From: Anaerobium acetethylicum | Lineage (GTDB): Bacteria > Bacillota > Clostridia > Lachnospirales > Lachnospiraceae | Length of the DNA: 32,234 nt | NCBI RefSeq assembly: GCF_900096945.1 | Contig: NZ_FMKA01000038.1 | Coordinates: 1 to 32,234 of the forward strand | Reading direction: 5' to 3' | In this document: positions 7,802 through 14,418 of the stretch, piece by piece | Layout of the letters: every line of letters begins with the position of its first letter | How positions within the stretch are numbered: the stretch's first letter is position 1 | Notes under the pieces: generated by a model | Databases searched by the model: none | What the model was told of the DNA's origin: nothing | What the model saw: only the letters and a program-made list of their open reading frames with translations | Made by a program: the position numbers and the translations under genes

Positions 7802-7836
7802 CTTTTATATAGTTACAACCCTTTTATATAGCTACA
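7802..7836 (-). repeat. Direct repeat in the pspA leader/start region
   Basis: Two 16-base copies differing at one position, CTTTTATATAGTTACA (7802-7817) and CTTTTATATAGCTACA (7821-7836), recur with a 19-base period. They cover the predicted transcription start and the leader before the ribosome site, so they may be a regulator binding site. Confidence 0.55.
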
Positions 7837-7841
7837 TGCTA

Positions 7842-7870
7842 ATTATAGTACAAAACGAAATTTTTGTCAT
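7842..7870 (-). promoter_or_regulatory. Sigma-A promoter of the psp-like operon
   Basis: Minus strand -35 ATGACA (7865-7870), 17-bp spacer, -10 TATAAT (7842-7847). Five of six and six of six bases match consensus. Transcription would start near 7835. Confidence 0.75.
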
Positions 7871-7952
7871 TACCATATGGGCTGAAAGTTCCATAATTTT
7901 CCATCTCTATGTATTTTATCGCAGAGGATAACTTTTCCATATAGCAGAACAC

Positions 7953-7993
7953 AAAAAATAGCAATGAAAATATATATCTCATTGCTATTTTTT
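7953..7993 (-). terminator. Terminator behind the ArsR-type regulator gene
   Basis: AAAAAATAGCAATGA (7953-7967) and TCATTGCTATTTTTT (7979-7993) form a perfect 15-bp stem with an 11-base AT-rich loop, and the T-run is built into the arm on both strands. It lies between the regulator gene and the pspA promoter and can insulate the two. Confidence 0.75.
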
Positions 7994-8008
7994 ATAAGAC
8001 TCATTTTT

Positions 8009-8128
8009 TCAATATTCGCCCATGTCTTTAAGCTTTTTCAATGTTGCTATCCAATCATGTGATTTACCATCAAATTTTTCAGGATTTATAGGATAATGAA
8101 TATTATAAAGGTATCCTTTTTCCCCATA
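8009..8128 (-). pseudogene. 39-codon open segment in frame behind the regulator, possible remnant
   Basis: Directly behind the regulator stop the same frame reads TAG AAA TAG AAT TAG, then stays open for 39 codons ending in TGA at 8009-8011. The conceptual peptide (YGEKGYLYNIHYPINPEKF... ending KKLKDMGEY) has a natural protein-like composition but no start codon with a ribosome site. It could be the decayed end of another gene or of a formerly longer regulator. It may also be chance; I do not recognise a family. Confidence 0.3.
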
Positions 8129-8140
8129 CTAATTCTATTT

Positions 8141-9061
8141 CTACATGTGGCTATACTGAATCCTGACCTTGATATCCTGGTTGTAGTTTCCGAAGCTGCT
8201 TCCAAACAAAGTCATCCCGCCTACGTTTTCCGCATCATCTTTGATCATGAACTTGAACCGGATCGTACTCTTGTAATTCAGGTTGAGCTGATCGACAGTG
8301 ACATCGGAAATCTTCAATCCGTCGATGAAGGTTCCTTTTTTATTGACCACCAGCATCTTAAGCAGGCCATACTGATTCCAGTTCGGGAACCACCAGTCAG
8401 GCGTAAAGATTCCTCTTACATCCCCGTAATCCCCGGGGCTTGTCCAGGTCCCCATGAGTACATCATTCATGACAAAGGAAATATCGGAAGGCCAGTCGTT
8501 ATTGACTCCCGGAGCCTCGCTGCTGATTTCAAAGGACAGGGTGATCTGATCGATTTTCTGGGATGCCGGCAGCAGGTTCGGGATGATATATTCGATATGG
8601 CCCTTCATGAACCATAATATTCCGGCATTGATGCGGTCCGGATGTGCAAAATACCTTGGATCGTCTACTTCTCCGATCAGGCTGTCGGGGGTTGCCAGCC
8701 CGCAGGTCGGATAGATTGCATAATCCGAAAAATGCCCGACTTTGACTTCTGTATTATAGATATTTTCTTCTCCCGCCGCTTCATCAGTAGCAATATCTAT
8801 CAGAATCTTGTCAATATTAACCCTGCATATTTTTTGATTTCCATGGCCGGTATATTCTGTCAGAATCTTGATGATTCCGCTGTCTTCAAGCTTTTTGACA
8901 TGGCTTGTCAGCGCTCCATTCGTAATGCCAAGGCTGCTGGCCAGCTCATTCATGTTCATCTCTTTATGCTCTAACAGCAGGTTGATAATGCTGATACGAA
9001 GTTCAGAGCCAAGTGCCTTTAGTACCGGTAATCCTTCTTCCAGATTTTTAATGTGCAGCAT
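8141..9061 (-). CDS. ArsR-type winged-helix regulator of the arabinoside genes (putative)
   Basis: The 306-aa product has an N-terminal ArsR-like winged-helix domain (about residues 10-75, LGSELRISIINLLLEHKEMNMNELASSLGITNGALTSHV region, recognition helix near NGALTSHVKKL). A long C-terminal domain of about 220 residues follows, rich in Trp, Tyr, Asp and Gly (GIFTPDWWFPNWNQYG), which may be the ligand-sensing part. It is much longer than classical metal-sensing ArsR proteins (about 100 aa). It lies next to GH51 and GH43 arabinofuranosidases, and the same palindrome sits in its own promoter and in the GH43 promoter, which supports a local regulator responding to an arabinoside or arabinose. The ATG follows GAGAGGTGG. 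The ligand and direction of control are inferred. Confidence 0.72.
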   Translation of the reverse strand: MLHIKNLEEGLPVLKALGSELRISIINLLLEHKEMNMNELASSLGITNGALTSHVKKLEDSGIIKILTEYTGHGNQKICRVNIDKILIDIATDEAAGEENIYNTEVKVGHFSDYAIYPTCGLATPDSLIGEVDDPRYFAHPDRINAGILWFMKGHIEYIIPNLLPASQKIDQITLSFEISSEAPGVNNDWPSDISFVMNDVLMGTWTSPGDYGDVRGIFTPDWWFPNWNQYGLLKMLVVNKKGTFIDGLKISDVTVDQLNLNYKSTIRFKFMIKDDAENVGGMTLFGSSFGNYNQDIKVRIQYSHM

Positions 9062-9094
9062 CTGATTACACCACCTCTCATTTACTTTAATTAT

Positions 9095-9110
9095 TTTAGC
9101 TTTTCCTAAA
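9095..9110 (-). promoter_or_regulatory. Putative operator TTTAG-N6-CTAAA, regulator promoter copy
   Basis: Palindrome TTTAGCTTTTCCTAAA, arms of 5 bp around 6 bases. It lies just downstream of the -10 box at the expected start of transcription. The flanking sequence is also conserved with the GH43 copy (TATAAT before and AATT after on the minus strand). Confidence 0.6.
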
Positions 9111-9111
9111 C

Positions 9112-9140
9112 ATTATACATGAAGATCAGCTATTCTACAA
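9112..9140 (-). promoter_or_regulatory. Promoter of the ArsR-type regulator gene
   Basis: Minus strand -10 TATAAT (9112-9117) with a poor -35 TTGTAG (9135-9140) at 17-bp spacing. The weak -35 box fits a modestly expressed regulator. Confidence 0.5.
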
Positions 9141-9203
9141 TATACAGAGCGAATAGTTTGGCCCGCGATGCTGATCCGCTTCCGCTATTTGCACATAACC
9201 TGA

Positions 9204-9473
9204 TTACCACTTGTCATATGGACACACATTTTTCAAAATAACAGCCCGCAGCTCCACGAAGCAGCCGCAGCCGCGGCACATTCCCTCCATCAGAAGTCCG
9301 CATTGCCGGCATATATCCAGACGTTCCTGGTATTTTCCGGGTTCTGCCTTAATCTCCTCATCCAGATGTTCAATATATGTATGCAGATGCTTAAGATACA
9401 TTTCCGGATCCAGTTCCTTCAGCAGACACTTCCGGCAGTGTTTCACGGTTTCATTAACTTCCCTGCCTGCCAT
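9204..9473 (-). CDS. Cys-rich DUF6171 family protein
   Basis: The 89-aa product has Cys pairs CRKC (about 13-16) and CRQCG (about 54), then CRGCGC and a final CPYDKW, a pattern I know as DUF6171, a small protein of unknown role, probably metal-binding. The start is the ATG at 9473, which shares one base with the GH51 stop (TAATG), so translation is coupled to the arabinofuranosidase gene. A longer reading from 9503 would overlap GH51 by 31 bases without a better ribosome site. No membrane segment or signal peptide is seen. Its link to arabinoside metabolism is only by position. Confidence 0.78.
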   Translation of the reverse strand: MAGREVNETVKHCRKCLLKELDPEMYLKHLHTYIEHLDEEIKAEPGKYQERLDICRQCGLLMEGMCRGCGCFVELRAVILKNVCPYDKW

Positions 9474-10978
9474 TATTTCACGCTGAAACTGATGATGCTG
9501 CACGTCGGAATTATAAATTTCAATCCCTTCCCTGTAATTTCATAGGCCGTAAAAGGCTCTTCTTTTACATGTTCAGGATTTTCAAAGGTATTGCAGGCGT
9601 GCATGTCATTTGTCAGGATCCCGGCTGTTACGCTTGCCGGTTCTAATTCGGCAAATGCTGCTTCCACTTCAATATCCTCCGAAACAGACAGGTTGCTGAG
9701 GGTAAGCGTCACAGATCCATCCTTCGCAACGGATACTGATTCATGAAGATTTGGAACCGCATATTCTTCCTCTTCTCCAATCTTCTTCACTCCTTCAATG
9801 AAGCTCTCTACCAGATCCGCATCCTGATGGTTTCTATACATACGGAACACATGATAGGTCGGGGTCAGAACCATCTTCGGTCCTTCCGTCAGGATCACGG
9901 ACTGGAGAACGTTGACCATCTGGGCAATATTGGCCATCTTCACACGGTCGCAGTGCTTATTGAAGATATTCAGGGAAACGCCGGCCACGAGTGCGTCCCT
10001 CATGGTATTCTGCTGGTAGAGGAATCCAGGGTTCGTTCCAGGTTCCACGGAAAACCACGTTCCCCATTCGTCCACGATCATGCCGACTGCTTTTTCAGGG
10101 TCATACTGATCCATGATTGCTCCGTGGCGCTCGATCAGCTCTTCCATATAAATGGCCTTGGCCAGTGTCTTATACCATACTTTTTCATCGAATTCTGTTG
10201 CGCTTCCCTTTGTTTCCCAGCCTTCAGGATGTACATAATAATGAAGGGACAGGCCGTCCATAAATCCATGGAATCCCGGCGGATTATGGGAAAAGCATGT
10301 ATTCAGTACTTCCTCTGTCCAGAAGTAGTCAGCTACGTTTGCTCCTCCACAGATTTTTCTGATTGGCGCATCACTGTTGTAATTTCTTACATAGGTCTGG
10401 TATCTGCGGTATAAATTCCCGTAATATTCAGGAGTCATATTCCCGCCGCATCCCCAGTTTTCATTTCCCACTCCGAAATAATCAACCTTCCACGGCTTCT
10501 CCCTTCCGTTCTGCTTTCTGAGATCCGCCATGGGAGATATGCCTTCCAATGTCATATACTCGACCCATTCGGACATCTCCTGCACGGTACCGCTGCCGAC
10601 ATTGCCGTTGACGTAAGTCTTGCATCCCAGCTGCTCGCAGAGTTCGAAAAACTCATGGGTTCCAAAGCTGTTATCCTCCACAACTCCTCCCCAGTGGGTG
10701 TTGATCATTTTCTTTCGCGACTCTTTCGGTCCGATTCCGTCTTTCCAGTGGTATTCATCTGCAAAGCATCCTCCCGGCCATCTGAGCACCGGGATTTCCA
10801 TCTCCTTCAGTGCAGCAACGACATCATTTCTCATTCCGTTCGTGTTTGGAATTTCCGAATTTTCACCAACATAACCCCCCTCGTAGATACACCGTCCAAG
10901 ATGTTCAGCAAAATGCCCATACAGCTCAGGATTAATATGCCCTGTTTTCTTTTTTTCATTTACATAAAGTTTAGCCAT
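9473..10978 (-). CDS. abfA: Alpha-L-arabinofuranosidase, GH51
   Basis: This intracellular retaining glycosidase releases arabinofuranose from arabino-oligosaccharides. The 501-aa product has the typical GH51 start ([14 protein letters not shown]), [19 protein letters not shown], the acid/base Glu in GNENWG (E173) and the nucleophile Glu in VDEWGTW (E304), followed by the C-terminal beta-sandwich part. No signal peptide is present, as usual for this family. It lies 30 bases downstream of the GH43 gene and is overlapped by the DUF6171 gene, so the three form one transcription unit. Because no extracellular arabinanase or transporter is encoded here, the substrate must be imported by a system elsewhere. 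Confidence 0.95.
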   Translation of the reverse strand: MAKLYVNEKKKTGHINPELYGHFAEHLGRCIYEGGYVGENSEIPNTNGMRNDVVAALKEMEIPVLRWPGGCFADEYHWKDGIGPKESRKKMINTHWGGVVEDNSFGTHEFFELCEQLGCKTYVNGNVGSGTVQEMSEWVEYMTLEGISPMADLRKQNGREKPWKVDYFGVGNENWGCGGNMTPEYYGNLYRRYQTYVRNYNSDAPIRKICGGANVADYFWTEEVLNTCFSHNPPGFHGFMDGLSLHYYVHPEGWETKGSATEFDEKVWYKTLAKAIYMEELIERHGAIMDQYDPEKAVGMIVDEWGTWFSVEPGTNPGFLYQQNTMRDALVAGVSLNIFNKHCDRVKMANIAQMVNVLQSVILTEGPKMVLTPTYHVFRMYRNHQDADLVESFIEGVKKIGEEEEYAVPNLHESVSVAKDGSVTLTLSNLSVSEDIEVEAAFAELEPASVTAGILTNDMHACNTFENPEHVKEEPFTAYEITGKGLKFIIPTCSIISFSVK

Positions 10979-11008
10979 TCCATCTCTCCTTACTCTGTTT
11001 TGTCATCA

Positions 11009-11956
11009 TCAGAAGCCAAAAACTGGTCTCCCATTATGATTCCAGTTGATTCTCATCAGCATTGCATGACGGTTCGGTTCATACAATGGATTGCCGGCAA
11101 TTTCTTTTTTTATCCTTGCATGATAGACCATAATGTCATTGCCCTCCTCGTCTTTTGTAAATGAATTATGTCCAGGACCGTATATTCCATATGATTCATC
11201 CGTCTGCATGACCGGAAGCCTTTCCTTTTTCCATGAACCCGGATCCAGAAGATCTGAATCCTCATCTGCCGTAAGCATTCCCATACAGTAATTGATTCCG
11301 GTATCGCTTGCCGAATATGTCAGAAAAATCCTGCCATCCTTCTTAAGTACCGCCGGACCTTCATTCACCCAGAAGCCGGCTCTTTCCCAATCGTAATCCG
11401 GGGTTGTCAGCATGACCTGCTGGCTCTTCAATTTGAATGGGCTCTCCATTTCACCTATATAGAGGTTTGAGATCTGTCTGCCGACGCCAACCTTTTCAGC
11501 CCAGACATAATAATGCCTTCCCCTGCTTTCAAAAACCGTAGCGTCAAGTGAAAATCCTTCAAAGGAAAACACATCATTATCCGCACTTCCCATCTTTCCC
11601 TTTTCAATCCACGTACCGGTAAGCGGGTCTTCGTCAGCACATTCCAGCACATAAGGCCTTATTGCCCATATGTCATCTGCATTGCCTCCCGCAAAGTAGA
11701 TGTACCATTTCCCCTGCAGATAATGCAGTTCAGGCGCCCAGATGTGTGCACCCATAATGCCGGTTTCATGCTTTTCCCATACCGTAACCTCTTCTGCTTC
11801 CTGAAGCCCTTCCAGGGTGGAAGCCTTTCGGAGAACGACAGCATCATAGGATGGCAGCGATGCCGTAAAATAATACTGTCCGTCCTTATGCTTATAGACG
11901 TAGGGATCAGCACGCTGCAGGATCCATGGTTTGTTAAAATTTAAAGTTCTGTTCAT
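11009..11956 (-). CDS. GH43 family arabinofuranosidase (intracellular)
   Basis: The 315-aa product is a five-bladed beta-propeller glycosidase. The three family residues are visible: catalytic base Asp in RADPYV (D17), the pKa-setting Asp in SLDATVF (D138) and the general acid Glu in VNEGPAV (E199). HIWAPELHY and the late GPGHNSF block are also typical. No signal peptide is seen, so it acts on imported oligosaccharides, probably as exo-acting alpha-L-arabinofuranosidase on arabinan or arabinoxylan fragments, together with GH51. Two ATG codons stand in tandem; the second (11956) is better spaced from AAAGGTG. The gene is first in its operon behind a near-consensus promoter with the palindromic operator. 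Exact linkage specificity cannot be told. Confidence 0.88.
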   Translation of the reverse strand: MNRTLNFNKPWILQRADPYVYKHKDGQYYFTASLPSYDAVVLRKASTLEGLQEAEEVTVWEKHETGIMGAHIWAPELHYLQGKWYIYFAGGNADDIWAIRPYVLECADEDPLTGTWIEKGKMGSADNDVFSFEGFSLDATVFESRGRHYYVWAEKVGVGRQISNLYIGEMESPFKLKSQQVMLTTPDYDWERAGFWVNEGPAVLKKDGRIFLTYSASDTGINYCMGMLTADEDSDLLDPGSWKKERLPVMQTDESYGIYGPGHNSFTKDEEGNDIMVYHARIKKEIAGNPLYEPNRHAMLMRINWNHNGRPVFGF

Positions 11957-11992
11957 CATCGCACCTTTTTTCTTTATAATATATTGAATTAC

Positions 11993-12008
11993 TTTAGCTT
12001 TTTCTAAA
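11993..12008 (-). promoter_or_regulatory. Putative operator TTTAG-N6-CTAAA, GH43 promoter copy
   Basis: TTTAGCTTTTTCTAAA matches the regulator promoter copy at 15 of 16 positions. It abuts the -10 box on its downstream side, so a bound protein would block the start of transcription. Confidence 0.62.
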
Positions 12009-12036
12009 TTATAAATGCATATTTGCTTTTTGGCAA
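12008..12036 (-). promoter_or_regulatory. Sigma-A promoter of the GH43-GH51-DUF6171 operon
   Basis: Minus strand -35 TTGCCA (12031-12036), 17-bp spacer, -10 TATAAT (12008-12013). This is near consensus, which fits a gene set held off by a repressor. Confidence 0.72.
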
Positions 12037-12211
12037 TGGTAGATTCATCAAAAATTCATGCGTATTTTTAGTGATTTCGCTTCCTCATTTCGATGTTTTA
12101 TGCATTTCCACTCAACATGAGTTAATATGATGCCAGATAACAGATTGTTTATAGTCATAATCGCACAATACAACTTTATTTTTTACTAAACTATTTTTGT
12201 TTTATATTAAC

Positions 12212-12238
12212 AAAAAAATATCCGGCATCCTTGCCTGG
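12212..12238 (-). terminator. Terminator-like hairpin in the divergent gap
   Basis: CCGGCA (12222-12227) pairs with TGCCTGG (12232-12238, one bulge). On the minus strand it is followed by ATA and seven T (12212-12218). It would stop minus-strand transcripts coming from the DUF1836 side before they reach the GH43 promoter. The remaining gap sequence, 12037-12211, is AT-rich and shows no gene. Confidence 0.42.
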
Positions 12239-12262
12239 CAGTTACTGGTTCTGGTTCATGAA

Positions 12263-12285
12263 GTAAACAGCGGATTGCTGTTCAC
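12263..12285. repeat. Hairpin directly upstream of the DUF1836 promoter
   Basis: GTAAACAGC (12263-12271) and GCTGTTCAC (12277-12285) form a 9-bp stem with one G-T pair and a 5-base loop. It ends two bases before the -35 box, so it may be a regulatory site. Confidence 0.45.
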
Positions 12286-12287
12286 TC

Positions 12288-12316
12288 TTGCCATATAGTT
12301 TTTATTACTATATAAT
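12288..12316 (+). promoter_or_regulatory. Sigma-A promoter of the DUF1836 gene
   Basis: -35 TTGCCA (12288-12293), 17-bp spacer, -10 TATAAT (12311-12316). The transcript would have a leader of about 87 bases before the ATG at 12410. Confidence 0.75.
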
Positions 12317-12409
12317 GGAAAAAGATAAATCTAATTGTACTTTAGAAAGACAACAGACCAAATAATTTCCAAGACGAACCAGCATTCACATTTGCAGATA
12401 GGAGTTGCA

Positions 12410-13042
12410 ATGGCAGTAAACACAGGCGATTTCATAAAAGACATTCTTGACAGCATTTCGAAAATCGACTACATTAACCCTCAGGATGTCCCGAATATCG
12501 AACTCTATATGGATCAGATCACCACCTTCATGGACAATCAGCTTGAGGCTTCCAAAAGATATCCTGATGACAAGATCCTGACAAAAACCATGATCAATAA
12601 CTATACGAAAAATAAGCTGATACCACCGCCGGTCAAGAAAAAGTATTCGAAGGAACACATCCTGCTCCTGATTTTCATCTATTATTTCAAGAACATACTG
12701 TCAATCAATGACATACAGAACCTGCTTGGGCCTATTACGGACAGATTCTTCAACAGCTCCAACGACTTCAAGCTCGAAGATATCTATAATGAAGTCTTCA
12801 GCCTCGGCGAGGAACAGGTCAATGTCCTCAAGCAGGACATCCGCGACAAATATAGTACTTCCCAGCAGACTTTTGAAGATGTGCCTGAAAAAGACCGGGA
12901 ATTCCTGAAATCTTTCTCCTTCATCTGCCTTCTGAGTTTCGATGTCTATATTAAAAAGCAGCTGATCGAGAGCCTGATTGATGAACTGCCTGCAAAACAG
13001 GCTAAAAAAGATAAAAAATCCTCCGAAGGACAGGACAAATAG
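12410..13042 (+). CDS. DUF1836 domain-containing protein
   Basis: The 210-aa product belongs to the DUF1836 family: an N-terminal helical region (FIKDILDSISKIDYINPQDVPNIELY), then a central block (TMINNYTKNKLIPPPVKKKYSKEHILLL) with an HTH/MerR-like look, and a charged Lys-rich end. The family is common in Firmicutes, is cytosolic and has no established function; the central block suggests a DNA-binding or regulatory role. The ATG at 12410 follows AGGAG with a 5-base spacer; an ATG 25 codons earlier has no ribosome site and lies close to the promoter. The gene stands alone on the plus strand and ends inside a long inverted repeat. Confidence 0.85.
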   Translation: MAVNTGDFIKDILDSISKIDYINPQDVPNIELYMDQITTFMDNQLEASKRYPDDKILTKTMINNYTKNKLIPPPVKKKYSKEHILLLIFIYYFKNILSINDIQNLLGPITDRFFNSSNDFKLEDIYNEVFSLGEEQVNVLKQDIRDKYSTSQQTFEDVPEKDREFLKSFSFICLLSFDVYIKKQLIESLIDELPAKQAKKDKKSSEGQDK

Positions 13043-13089
13043 AAGATCCAGGGTTTGCTTCATTCAGCAAAACCTGGATCTTCTATTTG
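13036..13089 (+). terminator. Long hairpin overlapping the DUF1836 stop codon
   Basis: A 23-base arm (13036-13058) and its partner (13067-13089) match at 22 positions around an 8-base loop. The left arm includes the TAG stop (13040-13042). A weak T-rich end (TTCTATTTGT) is part of the right arm. It probably ends or protects the DUF1836 transcript. Confidence 0.62.
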
Positions 13090-13124
13090 TCGCACATTCC
13101 TATGACACTCCAACCTTATTGCAT

Positions 13125-13161
13125 AAAAAACCCCGGCGCATCTGATGATGCAGCCGGGGTT
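13125..13161 (-). terminator. Terminator behind yerC
   Basis: AACCCCGGC (13129-13137) pairs perfectly with GCCGGGGTT (13153-13161), with an inner GCATC/GATGC stem. On the minus strand six T follow. This is a strong intrinsic terminator four bases behind the yerC stop and faces the DUF1836 hairpin in a convergent gap. Confidence 0.85.
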
Positions 13162-13165
13162 CAGT

Positions 13166-13462
13166 TTATTCATTTTCCTGATTCATACGTGCGAATACCA
13201 TGTCGTATCCGTCATTTCCATAATTCAGCGAACGGTTGACCCTGCTGATCGTCGCTGTTGATGCGCCTGTCTTTTCAGCAATCTCCAGATAGGTCTTATG
13301 ATCTCTCAGCATCTTCGCAACCTCGAATCTCTGGGATAAAGAAAGTAATTCGTTTACCGTACAAATATCTTCAAAAAAGATGTAGCATTCTTCCTTGTCC
13401 TTCAAGCTTAGAACCGCTTCAAACAAATGGTCGACTGCCTCTGTCCTGATTTTTTTATTCAT
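13166..13462 (-). CDS. yerC: YerC/YecD family TrpR-related protein
   Basis: The 98-aa product matches the YerC/YecD family, a Firmicutes branch of the TrpR superfamily. The helix-turn-helix is visible in AKMLRDHKTYLEIAEKTGASTATISRVNRSLNYG (about residues 48-82), preceded by the conserved LLSLSQRFEVA. In TrpR this region binds DNA operators; for YerC the target and any ligand are unknown. AAAGGAGA lies six bases before the ATG. The gene is last of a minus-strand series after the PHP gene (86-bp gap) and is closed by a strong terminator. Confidence 0.9.
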   Translation of the reverse strand: MNKKIRTEAVDHLFEAVLSLKDKEECYIFFEDICTVNELLSLSQRFEVAKMLRDHKTYLEIAEKTGASTATISRVNRSLNYGNDGYDMVFARMNQENE

Positions 13463-13548
13463 CCCTGTTCTCCTTTATGATAATAAGAAGTAGTAACTGT
13501 TCATTCATCTGGTCTTTTGACACGTTTTGATTTTACCATATTAAAGTC

Positions 13549-14277
13549 TCAAAGTCTAGAAATTTTATATTTATTGACAAAGCTTTTCAGCTCTTCCACC
13601 GAACGGTTGACCACCAGTTCCTCTGGAAAATCCATCTCACTCAGAAGCTTTTCAGCAAATTCATGATTGCCTACGGCTGAATCTATATGGGCATCACTCC
13701 CCACGACAATCGGGACATTGTATCTTCTGCAGGCTTCCAGCATTCTGATATCATTTTCTATGGGATCTCTTCTTGAGCTGTTCGGAGAAAGCGAGGTATC
13801 GTTCAGTTCCAGGAGCACATGGTGTTCCTTCGCTCCAAGCACAAGTGCCTCAAAATCCACAGGATAACGCGTGTCATCCGGATGTCCGATTATATTGATG
13901 AATGGGTTCTCCATTGCTTTCAGATATGCAGCTGTATTCTGTTCCTTCGTTCCAAACCTGATGCAAGGCGGATGCATGCTTGCAATTGTTATGTCCAGCT
14001 TTTCAAGGGCTGACTGGGGAAGGTCGACACGACCGTTGAAGTCAAGGATGTTCAGTTCCGCACCCAGAAGAAGCTCCACTCCGCACATGTTCCTCTGAAC
14101 GACTCTCAGATTGCTGAAATACAGTTCGTGGCAGGAGCCCGGCATCTTTGGGGCATGCTCTGTGATTCCCAGGAGCTCTAAGCCCCGTTCAGCAGCAGCC
14201 AGCGCCATCTCCCTGATTGTACTGTATGAATGTCCGCTTGCAAGTGTATGTGAATGGGTGTCTAAAATATAATTCAT
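13549..14277 (-). CDS. PHP domain phosphoesterase, YcdX-like
   Basis: The 242-aa product is a PHP-fold metal-dependent phosphatase of the YcdX group. Metal-binding motifs appear in the usual order: DTHSH (6-10), ITEHAP (about 38-43), GAELN, SMHPP, GHPDD and GSDAHI near the end. YcdX-type enzymes bind three zinc or manganese ions; the natural substrate is unknown, with histidinol-phosphatase-like activity as one family alternative. The start at 14277 is chosen because AGAAAGGA is six bases upstream and the family begins with the metal motif; the frame extends 29 codons further but without support. It lies downstream of folBK, from which it is separated by a gap carrying an interspersed repeat. 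Confidence 0.87.
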   Translation of the reverse strand: MNYILDTHSHTLASGHSYSTIREMALAAAERGLELLGITEHAPKMPGSCHELYFSNLRVVQRNMCGVELLLGAELNILDFNGRVDLPQSALEKLDITIASMHPPCIRFGTKEQNTAAYLKAMENPFINIIGHPDDTRYPVDFEALVLGAKEHHVLLELNDTSLSPNSSRRDPIENDIRMLEACRRYNVPIVVGSDAHIDSAVGNHEFAEKLLSEMDFPEELVVNRSVEELKSFVNKYKISRL

Positions 14278-14378
14278 TTCTAATCCTTTCTGCCCCAGGT
14301 AAACTTCATCCGTGGCATGAAACCGCAGAAGCCGGAACTCCGGTCTCCACTTCTTTCCTAACATAGCCGCTGTTCAGC

Positions 14379-14418
14379 AAAAAAAAACCTCGCGGAATTT
14401 CAACTCTGAACAGTTTCC
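14379..14418. repeat. Interspersed element copy A (CCTCGCGG-N8-CTCTGAACAGTT)
   Basis: An A-run is followed by CCTCGCGG, eight variable bases, then CTCTGAACAGTTT. The same blocks with identical spacing recur at 16722-16760. In this copy CTGTTCAG (14370-14377) also pairs with CTGAACAG. It lies in the gap between folBK and the PHP gene. Confidence 0.55.

Noticed and set aside
6761-7831. Plus-strand open frame of 356 codons
   Set aside because: It lies antisense to pspA and the zinc-ribbon gene, both of which have clear family motifs and ribosome sites; its Ser/Phe/Leu-rich product is a typical shadow.
9149-9192. Hairpin GCGAATAG/CTATTTGC between the DUF6171 gene and the regulator promoter as a terminator
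   Set aside because: Long loop, a weak stem and no T-run on the minus strand; not listed as a feature.
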